Shown piece by piece: positions 16,901 to 23,563 of a DNA stretch of 27,338 nucleotides. Under the pieces are notes generated by a model. That model did no database searches and had not been told where the DNA came from. It was given only the letters and a program-made list of their open reading frames with translations. The first letter of the stretch is position 1. Each line of letters starts with the position of its first letter. Origin of the DNA: Methanomassiliicoccaceae archaeon (GTDB lineage: Archaea; Thermoplasmatota; Thermoplasmata; Methanomassiliicoccales; Methanomethylophilaceae); the NCBI GenBank assembly GCA_031260545.1, contig JAIRJQ010000005.1, forward strand, positions 1 to 27,338. Direction: 5' to 3'. The position numbers were made by a program, and so were the translations under genes.

Positions 16901-17605
16901 ACCGTTATACCCATATGATGCCTTCAGGCCCGAGACAGAAAGCAGCGGGTCGTTCTCATCTATGCCTTCCAAAGCAACTATCTCAAATCCATCGGACACA
17001 AATTTTATCTCATAATTCGGACCGGCGCTGAGCACTCCCTGCGTTATCTTATAGAGGCCCGGACGTTCACCCACGTTCCTTGATAATTCTCCCGACAGAA
17101 TACGATCATTATCGTTACCCACCCATCCGTATGACGTGTACGTGAGCACAGGATCAGATTGACCGAATATCTTTGTCTGTACCGGTCCGGCAACGACCGT
17201 AAGCGCCGCCGGCAAGATCTTAAAACCGAGCGCTGCCGCCCCTTCATAACCGCCTGTGAATATTATCACCGCCGATGCTTCGCCGGCATCCATGTTCCTG
17301 CGGTATGCGACACAATAATCTGTGCCCTCGATAAGTTCCGTACCGTCGTATGATATGACCGGAACAGGCTGGATCGCCGAACCGGTGTAAACGTACGATG
17401 CGTCCATTCCCGCCACGGAAAGCAGCGGGTCGTTCTCATCTATTCCGCTTATGACATTGGTGCTGTCATCCGTACCGGACAACAGGATATAACCGCATAC
17501 TGCAATACTTCCGATGATGATCGCGATCGCCAGGACCGCGAAGGCCGTTGAATTCATTGCAATTTTACGGACGTTTTTCGTTTTCCACCATTCACGCGGG
17601 GCCAA
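13970..17605 (-). CDS. Large membrane-anchored surface protein with MBG-type repeats and Gly-rich C-terminus
   Basis: 1211 residues. A basic N-region (KTKNVRK) and a membrane helix (about 18-42) precede four ~160-residue repeats (about 56-215, 216-374, 375-534, 535-688). Each repeat has an Ig-like half (Y.Y.G..I.P.PAV.Y... TDY.V.Y..N.DAGTASL...F.G.Y.G) and an MBG_2-like half (PVQTKIFGQSDPVLTYTSYG...LSR..GE..G.Y.I..G). Next come an unrecognised region (about 690-900), a beta-rich part, and a Gly-rich stretch (about 1030-1200, GGKGGNGGTGGDG-like) ending at residue 1211. Such architecture suggests an adhesin or cell-envelope protein. The start is a TTG with AAGGA upstream; ATG at 17557 (Met17) is an alternative but would shorten the basic N-region. 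No Cys-based or sortase-like anchor is seen. Confidence 0.85.
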   Translation of the reverse strand: MAPREWWKTKNVRKIAMNSTAFAVLAIAIIIGSIAVCGYILLSGTDDSTNVISGIDENDPLLSVAGMDASYVYTGSAIQPVPVISYDGTELIEGTDYCVAYRRNMDAGEASAVIIFTGGYEGAAALGFKILPAALTVVAGPVQTKIFGQSDPVLTYTSYGWVGNDNDRILSGELSRNVGERPGLYKITQGVLSAGPNYEIKFVSDGFEIVALEGIDENDPLLSVSGLKASYGYNGTGIEPVPAVAYSGVLLSGGTDYNVRYFDNRDTGTASLALIFTGSYGGGACYEFSVTPAVLTLTVDPVQTKIFGQSDLVFTYTTYGWLGNDNEKNLSGKLSRAEGESAGLYAILQGTVNAGPNYDIVFESAHFKINVLDVCEKDPLLFVYGLDASYTYAGEDIGPVPAVRYDGRPLDHTDRIVTYSDNKDAGTASLTLTFKGNYAGSATIGFEITPAALTVTADKGQAKMFGENDPLLSYTSSGWVGTDTKALLGGTLGRASGENAGSYNITQGTVNAGPNYEIMIKNSDPFKINALGVNKNDPSLSVSNLKTSYTYNGADIKPAPAVAYRSTSLFAGTDYNVTYAANRNAGTASLTLTFKGNYAGSATIGFEITPAALAVTADKGQAKMFGENDPVLSHTSSGWVGTDTKSLLGGTLGRASGENVGSYNITQGSLSASNYKIEFESAKFDIIAQIDHSVLRYSGAAPAKDLDIRYSYANTDYTVYYVYLGSVNDVPVWYGTQYNHTGSNYSLTYTKTKATTNQIFDSSQLCISQTVASTTASSTKVDVKWGTDAPANFTFAGVRTAIEYGFAQDWGSGLSGSVSKTNTYTTASKWMDLSNSRSFDLSKADKKGNYRWTLFSKCDVFAAVVIDKTGNTDKVYHDYMTFARENDYVMKMDYSEDGSFKGKDAAKLKMSNNVPGSLPAVSLPKNVMLLDYRGKTTNSDPITVPYDIAELMVLSDSSRIITKNIVINARNTDLKIILSNVKLVAPVGTAAIRDASDSAPQHTINFVLRGVNSVTGGDGAKLSDPSPARTPGNAGYAGIDVSKYYSIAMSGPGNLTVTGGNGSDGFRADDGKDAFVESRKGGEGGAGGSGIICKNISFEKTSGKITVTGGKGGNGGRGGNSTAVPIADSAAKRTGGEGGWGGRGGWAIEAESKPKQATSVSEPLSLIGGKGGNGGTGGDGKGSGTTGADGKVGTAAEDGHWYNGTVEVRLS
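15542..17440 (-). repeat. Four tandem ~480-bp coding repeats (MBG-type)
   Basis: Units lie at about 17440-16961, 16960-16484, 16483-16004 and 16003-15542. The last two are almost identical at DNA level over about 240 bp: 15600-15840 and 16080-16320 match at an offset of 480, including long exact stretches. The first two are more diverged but also more like each other (both carry PVQTKIFGQSD). This suggests one older pair duplication and a recent duplication or gene conversion. Confidence 0.9.
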
Positions 17606-17627
17606 TTTCTCATATCCTTATATTACT

Positions 17628-17680
17628 TTTTTTAATATACGATATGTCTCTTAGTATCACATATATTGTTAGTACAATAT
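17628..17680 (-). promoter_or_regulatory. Promoter region of the surface-protein gene, with a dyad
   Basis: On the minus strand GTATATTAAAAAAAG (around 17629-17643) is a TATA-like box 25-35 nt before the TTG start. About 20 nt further upstream is the dyad ATATTGT-TAGT-ACAATAT (17663-17680), with 7-bp perfect arms, a possible repressor or activator site. The region 17606-17740 is strongly AT-rich. Confidence 0.45.
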
Positions 17681-17729
17681 CTATTATTAATATATAAAAC
17701 ATATTATTGAATATATCCGTTGGTTTCGT

Positions 17730-17743
17730 ATGATATATATCAT
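17730..17743. promoter_or_regulatory. 14-bp perfect palindrome ATGATATATATCAT
   Basis: ATGATATATATCAT is fully self-complementary and contains a TATA-like core usable in either direction. GAATATATCC lies some 20 nt before it. It could promote a plus-strand transcript covering the structured stretch at 17746-17861, or be an operator. Confidence 0.4.
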
Positions 17744-17745
17744 GC

Positions 17746-17861
17746 GGTCGGAAAGGGTCTTAAAGCGGCCGCCGGTGCTGCGGATCCGCCCGTTTCAGCC
17801 GGTAATACCGACCAGCAGAAAACAACAGGATGTATGGACAGAATGTCATTCTTTATCCTGT
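17746..17861 (+). ncRNA. Possible structured transcript upstream of the M20 peptidase gene
   Basis: This 382-nt gap (17606-17987) has no convincing protein. Within it, GGTCGG (17746-17751) pairs with CCGACC (17808-17813) around a GC-rich interior. A second nested hairpin follows: ACAGGAT (17825-17831) with ATCCTGT (17855-17861), enclosing AGAAT-GTC-ATTCT (17840-17852). TATA-like boxes at about 17709-17717 and 17730-17743 precede it. No known RNA family is recognised; chance pairing is quite possible. Confidence 0.3.
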
Positions 17862-17958
17862 ATGGCCCGGTACAGCCGTATTATGCGGGCGGCAGGGCGC
17901 TATATAGCAAAACACCCCCGCTATACGTCCGTTGTCATGCGCCCGTCCCTCAGCAAAC

Positions 17959-17966
17959 ATTATAAT
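17959..17966 (+). promoter_or_regulatory. TATA box of the M20 peptidase gene
   Basis: ATTATAAT is centred about 26 nt before the ATG at 17988, which supports that start and a leaderless message over the long upstream extension of the frame. Confidence 0.5.
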
Positions 17967-17987
17967 CTTCTGCGCGGTCACAGTATC

Positions 17988-19208
17988 ATGCGGTTAGAGG
18001 ACATACTGAAAAAGATAGAGACGTCGCGCGATGATATGATATCTGACATGATGGCCATGATACGCATACCCGCCATCGGTCCGCTGAACGGCGGGAAGGG
18101 AGAGGGACTGAGGGCCGACAAAGTAACAGAGTTCCTGAAAGGTTATGACAGCATTGAACGCGTGGACGTGAAGGACATTCATGAACCAACGGTGCTGAGG
18201 CCGAACATCCTCGCAAAAAAGAAAGGAAAGGGCAAAGGGACCGTATGGATAATATCACATCTTGATACCGTTCTTCCGGGAGATCTTGACGAATGGAAGA
18301 CACCGCCTTACGAACCCGTGGTCAAGGACGGAAGGATATACGGTCTCGGCACGGAAGATAACGGTCAGGCCGTTATATCATCGATCTATGCGTCAAAGTT
18401 CTTTGATCGCGGTACACTGACAAGGAAGTCGATAGGTCTTGCGATCGTTGCCGATGAAGAAACGACAAGTACAATGGGGATCGAGCATCTGATAAACGCC
18501 GGCCTTTTCGGACCCGATGATGTTTTCATCGTTCCTGATTGGGGGGTTCCCGGCGGAACGATGGTGGCGGTCGCCGAAAAACATCTGATATGGCTGAAAT
18601 TTGCGATCGAAGGGAAACAGACACACGGTTCTACACCGCAGAAAGGATTGAATGCGTACCGCGTGAGCGCGAAGCTGCTCGTTGACGTGATGGACCGGTT
18701 AGAAAAAAAATATCCCGATAACGATCAATTATTCAGGCCGCAGGTGTCGACGTTCGAACCGACCAAAAGCATCGCAACGGTCGGTAACATAAACACCATA
18801 CCCGGCTATCATGAATTTTGTTTGGACATACGTTTACTGCCGTCGTACGATCCCGACGATCTGGTGGCCTTTGCCAAGGAGGTCGGCGCTGAATGGGAGA
18901 AGAGGACAGGTGCGAAAATAACCGTTTCAGTGGAACAGAGAACACGGTCCGGTAAGCCGTCCGATATCTCCGGTCCTGAGTTCCTGGCACTTCGCGATTC
19001 TATATCGTCCGTGGTCGGCAAAGAGCCGGAGACCGTGGGCGTAGGAGGAGGGACATGCGCCAACTTCTTCAGGCTTGCCGGTTACAACGCATATGTGTGG
19101 CAAACGGGCGGCGGATCACTGCATCAGCCGAACGAGTACTGTGAACTTTCGAACCTGATAAGTGATGCAAAAGTGTTCGCAACGCTTTTCCATAAGCTGT
19201 GCGTTTAA
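17988..19208 (+). CDS. M20 family metallopeptidase / deacylase
   Basis: 406 residues from the ATG at 17988 (MRLEDILKKIETSRDDMISDM). Two-zinc ligands of the M20 family are all present: His91-x-Asp93 (ISHLDTV), Asp124 (GLGTEDNGQ), Glu157-Glu158 (VADEETTS, catalytic base and ligand), Asp184 (VPDWG) and His379 (GSLHQPNEY). A dimerisation insert lies in between (KFAIEGKQTHGSTPQKGLNAY). Members hydrolyse peptides or N-acyl amino acids (DapE, ArgE, PepV); the substrate cannot be told here. The open frame continues 86 codons upstream, but those are Arg/Cys-rich and cross the TATA box. Its TAA overlaps the stop of the convergent ftsY by 3 nt. Confidence 0.9.
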   Translation: MRLEDILKKIETSRDDMISDMMAMIRIPAIGPLNGGKGEGLRADKVTEFLKGYDSIERVDVKDIHEPTVLRPNILAKKKGKGKGTVWIISHLDTVLPGDLDEWKTPPYEPVVKDGRIYGLGTEDNGQAVISSIYASKFFDRGTLTRKSIGLAIVADEETTSTMGIEHLINAGLFGPDDVFIVPDWGVPGGTMVAVAEKHLIWLKFAIEGKQTHGSTPQKGLNAYRVSAKLLVDVMDRLEKKYPDNDQLFRPQVSTFEPTKSIATVGNINTIPGYHEFCLDIRLLPSYDPDDLVAFAKEVGAEWEKRTGAKITVSVEQRTRSGKPSDISGPEFLALRDSISSVVGKEPETVGVGGGTCANFFRLAGYNAYVWQTGGGSLHQPNEYCELSNLISDAKVFATLFHKLCV

Positions 19209-20650
19209 TCTTCGAACAGGCGGTCCATCATCCACTTCGAGTTGAATTTGATCAGCTGATCGTATTCCTGCCCGTTCGAAACGAATGCTATAGGTTTTCC
19301 GATCGTGTGCGCAATGGACAGCGCAGCACCGCCCTTTGAGTCCGCATCTATCTTTGTCAGCATTATTGCGTCTATACCGATCGCCGCGTCAAATGCGCGT
19401 GCCTGCTCAACAGCGTCGTTCCCTGCCAATGAATCGCCGACGAACATCACAAGGTCCGGTTTCGCGACCCTTTTGATCTTCTTCATCTCATCCATCAGAT
19501 TGCTGTTGGTCTGCATCCTTCCCGCGGTGTCCACGAGAACGGCGTCTTTACGCTTCGCTTTTGCGTGATCGATCGCATCATACGCCACCGCGGCGGGATC
19601 TGCGTCCATAGCATGCTTCACTATCTTGCAACCCAACCTTTCGGAATGTATCGTCAGCTGTTCTATCGCACCCGCTCTGAACGTATCTGCCGCAGCAAGA
19701 ACGACGCTCTTGTTCTTTTTCATAAGACGATTTGCGATCTTAGCGATCGATGTTGTCTTTCCGGTCCCGTTTATACCGACGAACATGACAACAACAGGCT
19801 TCTCTCTGGTCTCGAACCACACATCAAAGTCGAATTCGTTCAGTTTGAGTATTTTCAGAATGGAGTCCTTTATTGAAAGCTCGACCACCTCGTCCAGCGT
19901 GTGGCCGCGGGCGTATTTCTTGCCGACAAGGTCCTCCTTCATGTTATTCATTATCTCTTTGACAACGGGCAACGCAACGTCGGCCTCCATCAATGCAATT
20001 TCCAATTCCCAAAGAACTTCATCAAGATTTTTTTCCTTGATCTTTTTCCCGCGGTCGCCGACAAGTTCGCCGTCCTCATGCTTCTTTTCTACGACGGCAT
20101 CCTTGGCCGCTTCCTTCGCGGCCTTCTTCTCCTGCTTGGCGGCGATCTTCTCCTGTTTTGCCAACTTTGCCCTTTCTTTTCTTGAAAGATTAACATCATC
20201 GGCCGGTGATGTCACCGGTGCCGGCGGGACAACAGGCGCGGCCTTAGGTTCCGGGACCGGTTTTGGCTGTGCCTTCGGTTCCGGTGCCTTTACTTTTTCC
20301 GGTTTCGGCTCGGCCTTTGCCGGAACGGGCGCAGGCTTGGGCTGCGGTGCAGGCTCCTGCTTTTTCTGCTCTTTGACCTTCGAGGGATTTGGCGTCTTCA
20401 CCGGTGCGTCTTCCTCGTCCTCTTCATCATCGACCCACTCGTCCTCCGGTATCAGATCGTTCGGGAGATCATCATCCCAATCGTCGTCCCAATCATCATC
20501 GGCCTTCTTCGATACCTTTTCATTGACAGGTTTAACTTTCTCCGTCTTCTCGGGCTTCGGCTTCTGCTCAACAACCTCGGGCTCTTCCTTAGGTTCGGCG
20601 CCGCCCTTTTTGAAAATGTTCTTGAACTTGCCCTTGAGAGAGTCGAACAT
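19205..20650 (-). CDS. ftsY: Signal recognition particle receptor FtsY
   Basis: 481 residues. The NG domain (about 200-481) has G1 GINGTGKT (292-299), DTFRAGA (322-328), DTAGRMQ (374-380) and TKIDADSKGG (432-441). It binds the SRP54-ribosome complex at the membrane and releases the signal sequence on GTP hydrolysis. The first ~195 residues are a low-complexity A domain: MFDSLKGKFKNIFKK (an amphipathic basic helix suited to membrane contact), a very acidic stretch (DDDWDDDWDDD... DEEDEED, 51-81), Pro/Lys repeats (90-140) and a Lys/Ala helix. This is long for an archaeal FtsY. It lies 6 nt after pfdA in the same operon. Confidence 0.95.
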   Translation of the reverse strand: MFDSLKGKFKNIFKKGGAEPKEEPEVVEQKPKPEKTEKVKPVNEKVSKKADDDWDDDWDDDLPNDLIPEDEWVDDEEDEEDAPVKTPNPSKVKEQKKQEPAPQPKPAPVPAKAEPKPEKVKAPEPKAQPKPVPEPKAAPVVPPAPVTSPADDVNLSRKERAKLAKQEKIAAKQEKKAAKEAAKDAVVEKKHEDGELVGDRGKKIKEKNLDEVLWELEIALMEADVALPVVKEIMNNMKEDLVGKKYARGHTLDEVVELSIKDSILKILKLNEFDFDVWFETREKPVVVMFVGINGTGKTTSIAKIANRLMKKNKSVVLAAADTFRAGAIEQLTIHSERLGCKIVKHAMDADPAAVAYDAIDHAKAKRKDAVLVDTAGRMQTNSNLMDEMKKIKRVAKPDLVMFVGDSLAGNDAVEQARAFDAAIGIDAIMLTKIDADSKGGAALSIAHTIGKPIAFVSNGQEYDQLIKFNSKWMMDRLFED

Positions 20651-20656
20651 GTCCGC

Positions 20657-21073
20657 TCACTGCTGTCTTCTCTGATATTCCTGTTGAACGGCAGCGGACA
20701 GATTTCTTGCGTTCGTTTCCATCTCACTGATAGCTTCCGTGGATTTCTTTAACGCTTCGGTTATCTCTCTTACATTCTCTTCCAAGAACGCGACCGCACC
20801 GTTCAGATCCTTCTCCACGGACATTCTGCTGCCTATCCCGACTATCGCTCTGTTCTCGCCGGTGGCCTTCGCAGTGACGAATGATGCCGCGCCTATCGGT
20901 ATTAAAAGTTCATCCCCTTCCTTTGCGTTAAGGAATGCCTTTGCCGTCTCGCGCGCCCTTATCGACTCTTCCAATGAAACTTGGAATATCTGTGCCTGTC
21001 TCGCTAGCGATTCCAGCTGTGCTTGGTACATATCGAGGGCGGCAAGCGCCTGACGGAACTCATCATCATTCAT
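20657..21073 (-). CDS. pfdA: Prefoldin alpha subunit
   Basis: 138 residues from the ATG at 21071-21073 (MNDDEFRQALAALD). Two long coiled coils (about 5-45 and 85-135) flank a central beta hairpin region (GDELLIPIGAASFVTAKATGENRAIVGIGSRMSVEKD), the hallmark of the alpha-class prefoldin. With beta it forms the hexameric 'jellyfish' chaperone that passes unfolded proteins to the thermosome. A GTG two codons earlier is possible, but GAGGT lies 8 nt before the ATG and only 2 nt before the GTG. The gene overlaps the end of the LX gene by 8 nt. The LX-pfdA-ftsY order is conserved in many archaea. Confidence 0.95.
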   Translation of the reverse strand: MNDDEFRQALAALDMYQAQLESLARQAQIFQVSLEESIRARETAKAFLNAKEGDELLIPIGAASFVTAKATGENRAIVGIGSRMSVEKDLNGAVAFLEENVREITEALKKSTEAISEMETNARNLSAAVQQEYQRRQQ

Positions 21074-21296
21074 TGACACCGACCTCGTGCATTACGAGGC
21101 GGTCCGTTATGTCTGCCGGTGCAAGTTCTGTAAGCTCATCGATGGAAATCTCCCATCTCTTGAGTTTGTGCCTGCTGCCCAGGTTGGACAGGACCCTCTC
21201 CTTCGCGGCATTTTCGTTCTCTGCCGCCACTTCAACAGTGAAATCTTGTCTGCTTCTTTTGTCCTTAAAGGAACCTTTTGCTCGGAAACCCTTCAT
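21066..21296 (-). CDS. rpl18a: Large-subunit ribosomal protein eL20 (LX / L18a)
   Basis: 76 residues, matching archaeal LX (eL20). MKGFRAKGSFKDKRSRQDFTVEV, the Ala/Glu stretch, and LSNLGSRHKLKRWEISIDEL ('GS.H...R..I.I') are the typical family parts. It is a 50S protein near the exit tunnel side. It is first of the LX-pfdA-ftsY operon. The TATA-like GATATAATT on the minus strand lies about 25 nt before the ATG, implying a leaderless mRNA. Confidence 0.95.
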   Translation of the reverse strand: MKGFRAKGSFKDKRSRQDFTVEVAAENENAAKERVLSNLGSRHKLKRWEISIDELTELAPADITDRLVMHEVGVNE

Positions 21297-21314
21297 TGCA
21301 ACTACCGAGACGAT

Positions 21315-21335
21315 GAATTATATCTATTGAATAAA
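21315..21335. promoter_or_regulatory. Divergent TATA boxes for eL20 and the radical SAM gene
   Basis: Minus strand AGATATAATTC (about 21315-21325) is ~25 nt before the eL20 ATG. Plus strand ATTGAATAAA (21326-21335) is ~28 nt before the GTG at 21359. The intergenic space is only 62 nt. Confidence 0.45.
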
Positions 21336-21358
21336 GCTTTTGGTTGTTTTGTGATACC

Positions 21359-22195
21359 GTGAGCTTAAATAACGCCGAATTAACTGTTTATTTGACCGGT
21401 CTGCCGTTCCCGCCCGTGTCCGTGACCGGTCCGAAATGCGATCAGATGTGCGAGCACTGCAAAGGCGCACATCTGAAATGGATGATCGACATCCGCGGAA
21501 CGCCGGACCTGTTCCGCGTGATCGAGGATCTTCTTGCGGCGGGGGCGGACGGGCTGCTCGTAAGCGGAGGGTGCGACGTTTACGGTTCCGTACCGGTCAT
21601 GAAAGAAACGGAAGCGATAAGATATGCGTCCGACAGCGGACTAAAGGTGAACATACATACCGGCTTCATCGGGAAGGAGGATGCGGAACGCCTGGTCAAA
21701 GCGGGCGTGTCAGCATTTTCCGTTGATGTGCATCAGGACCCGGACATAATAAGGAACATTCTCCATCTTGAGGTCCCGCTCGAAGCATATTCCGAACTGC
21801 TGGATAATATTGTTTCCGCGGGCGGCGAAGCGGTGCCTCACCTGACCGTGGGCTTCGGGGCCCTCGATCTCCGGAGGTCCGCGGAACTGGTAAAAAGCAA
21901 AGGGTTCACGGATATTGTGCTTCTTGCCCTTGTGCCTACCAAAGGAACAATGACGGAAAGATCGCTGATACCGGAAGACGTTATCGTTGATGCGGCGAAG
22001 GAACTGATGGACATGGGATTTGATGTTACTTTAGGGTGCATGCGTCCGAGGGTGCATCGCGACCTAGAGAGAAAGTGCATAGAGCTCGGCATCAGAAGGA
22101 TCGCCAACCCGTCACGCCAGACGGTCCTATGGGCAAAAGAAAAAGGAATGAAAGTGATCGAAAAGAAAACATGCTGTTGCATCAGGGATCGTTGA
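21359..22195 (+). CDS. Radical SAM protein of unknown function
   Basis: 278 residues from a GTG at 21359 (MSLNNAELTVYLTGLPFPPV). The 4Fe-4S binding motif is Cys27-x3-Cys31-x2-Cys34 (KCDQMCEHCKG), followed by a TIM-barrel pattern with LLVSGGCDVYGSVP (the 'GG' SAM contact), NIHTGFIG, FSVDVHQD and VPHLTVGFG. The reaction is unknown; the fold resembles the BioB/NifB-like branch. Unusually, the C-terminus carries Cys272-Cys273-Cys274 (KKTCCCIRDR), which could hold another cluster or a substrate. An upstream TTG (21344) adds five residues but overlaps the promoter spacing. It converges on priS, with the last 14 nt overlapping. Confidence 0.85.
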   Translation: MSLNNAELTVYLTGLPFPPVSVTGPKCDQMCEHCKGAHLKWMIDIRGTPDLFRVIEDLLAAGADGLLVSGGCDVYGSVPVMKETEAIRYASDSGLKVNIHTGFIGKEDAERLVKAGVSAFSVDVHQDPDIIRNILHLEVPLEAYSELLDNIVSAGGEAVPHLTVGFGALDLRRSAELVKSKGFTDIVLLALVPTKGTMTERSLIPEDVIVDAAKELMDMGFDVTLGCMRPRVHRDLERKCIELGIRRIANPSRQTVLWAKEKGMKVIEKKTCCCIRDR

Positions 22196-23399
22196 CCGGC
22201 GGTCCGTGGCCGTGATCGGCCATTTTTCTTCCTATAAGGAATACTGCCGCATATTCGGGAACTTCCGTCTCTCCTTTCAGCTGCATATGTTCTCCGAGCA
22301 TCGTTATCTCGGAATCGCGCTTCATCGTTATTTTTACGGGATCCTTTGAATAAACGTCCGGGACCGCGTCCCTTAACGGGTCGAAGTTCGTTAATTCATC
22401 ACGGGACAGCGGCGTCACCCGTAACCCGCTTTTTCCATGGACGGAACCCGGAAGGCGTATCAGTCTTTTCACATCGGCCGTCACCGGCTCGTCCACCTCT
22501 CCGGACATCGCAGTGACGACGTCATCGGTCATGATCTTCATAAGTATCTCCTGACTTTTCTTCGTGAGCGTGGCCATCGTATTCCGGTCGAATAATGAAT
22601 TCTTTGAAGCGGCGACATCGTTACGAACGGCGGACAGCGTTTTTTCCGCTGTTTTCGAGATGCTCGGATATTTTTTCTTAAATTCTTTTGTTCCCAGGGA
22701 TACGATGTCTGCCGTCACCTCCGCCAGTCCGTTCCTCATTCTAAGCCTCCACCCTCCGGAATCCTCTTTAGGAACGAGGCGGTCCATCATCACATTCGAA
22801 CGCTCCTGCCCGCCGATGTTCACCGATGATGTGACGGTACCTTTGGACGGGAACGCCCATTCCATGTCCAACCCCTTTGAGGTAACGTAATCAACGATCT
22901 CTCTGCGTTCCGGGGATCCCAGCGTCAACACCTTCGGTGAGGAAACATGGGCGTGATACCCCCTTCCTCCGGAGAATACGATCTTCACCTCATTCTCAGT
23001 GAAACCGAGGTCTCCGCATATGAACGAATCCACGAGGTTCATCATCTCACGTTTGATCTGTTCCAGCATTTCCGTGTATGTCATTTTGTCCGCACCCTGC
23101 AGATGGTCCGCGTCCAGGTCGAATATCAGATCGGCACCGAGCCACGTCTTCTCTTCCATCGTGGGCGCTGACGGTTCGCGGTAATATGCGGTCGAGTAAT
23201 AACAATGCGACGGCACCTGCGCTATCAGGAATCTGCGGACATCGTCCGCTCTGGAGAACCCCATATGCCTCTGTACGAACGTCCGGTCAAAGAACATGAA
23301 CCCGAACTCCCTTCTCCCGAAACGTTCCGGAAGGATCGGCGGATTCGCTTTGTAATATTTTCTGAAAGCCTTCAGCAGGAACCTGGAGTTCTGATCCAT
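22182..23399 (-). CDS. priS: DNA primase small (catalytic) subunit PriS
   Basis: 405 residues from the ATG at 23397-23399 (MDQNSRFLLKAFRKYYKANP). Catalytic Asp94 and Asp96 sit in ADLIFDLDADHL; FSGGRGYHAHVSS supplies the Ser/Arg/His nucleotide-binding site, and RLIRLPGSVHGKSGLRV is the third conserved block. With PriL it makes primers on single-stranded DNA at the fork. A TTG eight codons earlier (23423) also opens the frame, but a TATA-like GTAATTATATTG sits right there, about 27 nt before the ATG, so the shorter form is favoured. No PriL gene is in the window. Confidence 0.94.
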   Translation of the reverse strand: MDQNSRFLLKAFRKYYKANPPILPERFGRREFGFMFFDRTFVQRHMGFSRADDVRRFLIAQVPSHCYYSTAYYREPSAPTMEEKTWLGADLIFDLDADHLQGADKMTYTEMLEQIKREMMNLVDSFICGDLGFTENEVKIVFSGGRGYHAHVSSPKVLTLGSPERREIVDYVTSKGLDMEWAFPSKGTVTSSVNIGGQERSNVMMDRLVPKEDSGGWRLRMRNGLAEVTADIVSLGTKEFKKKYPSISKTAEKTLSAVRNDVAASKNSLFDRNTMATLTKKSQEILMKIMTDDVVTAMSGEVDEPVTADVKRLIRLPGSVHGKSGLRVTPLSRDELTNFDPLRDAVPDVYSKDPVKITMKRDSEITMLGEHMQLKGETEVPEYAAVFLIGRKMADHGHGPPVNDP

Positions 23400-23420
23400 C
23401 AGGTGTGTAACGACGATAGA

Positions 23421-23432
23421 CAATATAATTAC
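23421..23432 (-). promoter_or_regulatory. Proximal TATA box of priS
   Basis: GTAATTATATTG on the minus strand lies about 27 nt before the ATG at 23399, fitting a leaderless start in addition to the distal promoter at 23537-23549. Confidence 0.45.
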
Positions 23433-23433
23433 A

Positions 23434-23508
23434 TATCCGCCAGTAACGGACAGACCGAGAGGCGGTGTTCCGACCTATGAAAGATAATTGCCGTCATTCC
23501 GGCGGATA
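23434..23508 (-). ncRNA. Possible structured leader or small RNA upstream of priS
   Basis: A strong minus-strand TATA box (in 23537-23549) would start a transcript near 23517, 118 nt before priS. In it, TATCCGCC (23501-23508 on the complement) pairs with GGCGGATA (23434-23441), 8 bp perfect. A second helix TGACGG/CCGTTA (one G-U) lies inside and a small hairpin ACCG-CCTCT-CGGT at the tip. The loop AATTATCTTTCATA is unpaired. No known riboswitch is recognised. Confidence 0.4.
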
Positions 23509-23536
23509 CGAACCGCGCCCAACGACAACCAAATTG

Positions 23537-23549
23537 TATATTTTTATAT
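23537..23549 (-). promoter_or_regulatory. Distal strong TATA box upstream of priS
   Basis: ATATAAAAATATA on the minus strand is the best TATA match in this gap. Initiation ~25 nt downstream would produce the foldable leader at 23434-23508. Confidence 0.5.
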
Positions 23550-23563
23550 GAATAAAAGGCCGA

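Noticed and set aside
17730..17987. 86-codon N-terminal extension of the M20 peptidase gene
   Set aside because: Arg/Cys-rich, unlike the family, crosses a TATA box 26 nt before the better ATG at 17988, and lies over a potentially structured stretch.
19626..20675. 349-codon plus-strand frame opposite ftsY
   Set aside because: Ser/Phe/Gly-rich antisense shadow of a Lys/Glu/Pro-rich gene; ftsY motifs are unambiguous on the minus strand.
23480..23520. tRNA-like T-arm (GCGGTTCGTATCCGC on the minus strand)
   Set aside because: It resembles a B box, but no D-arm, anticodon arm or acceptor stem fits; the sequence where the 5' half should lie is an AT-rich promoter.
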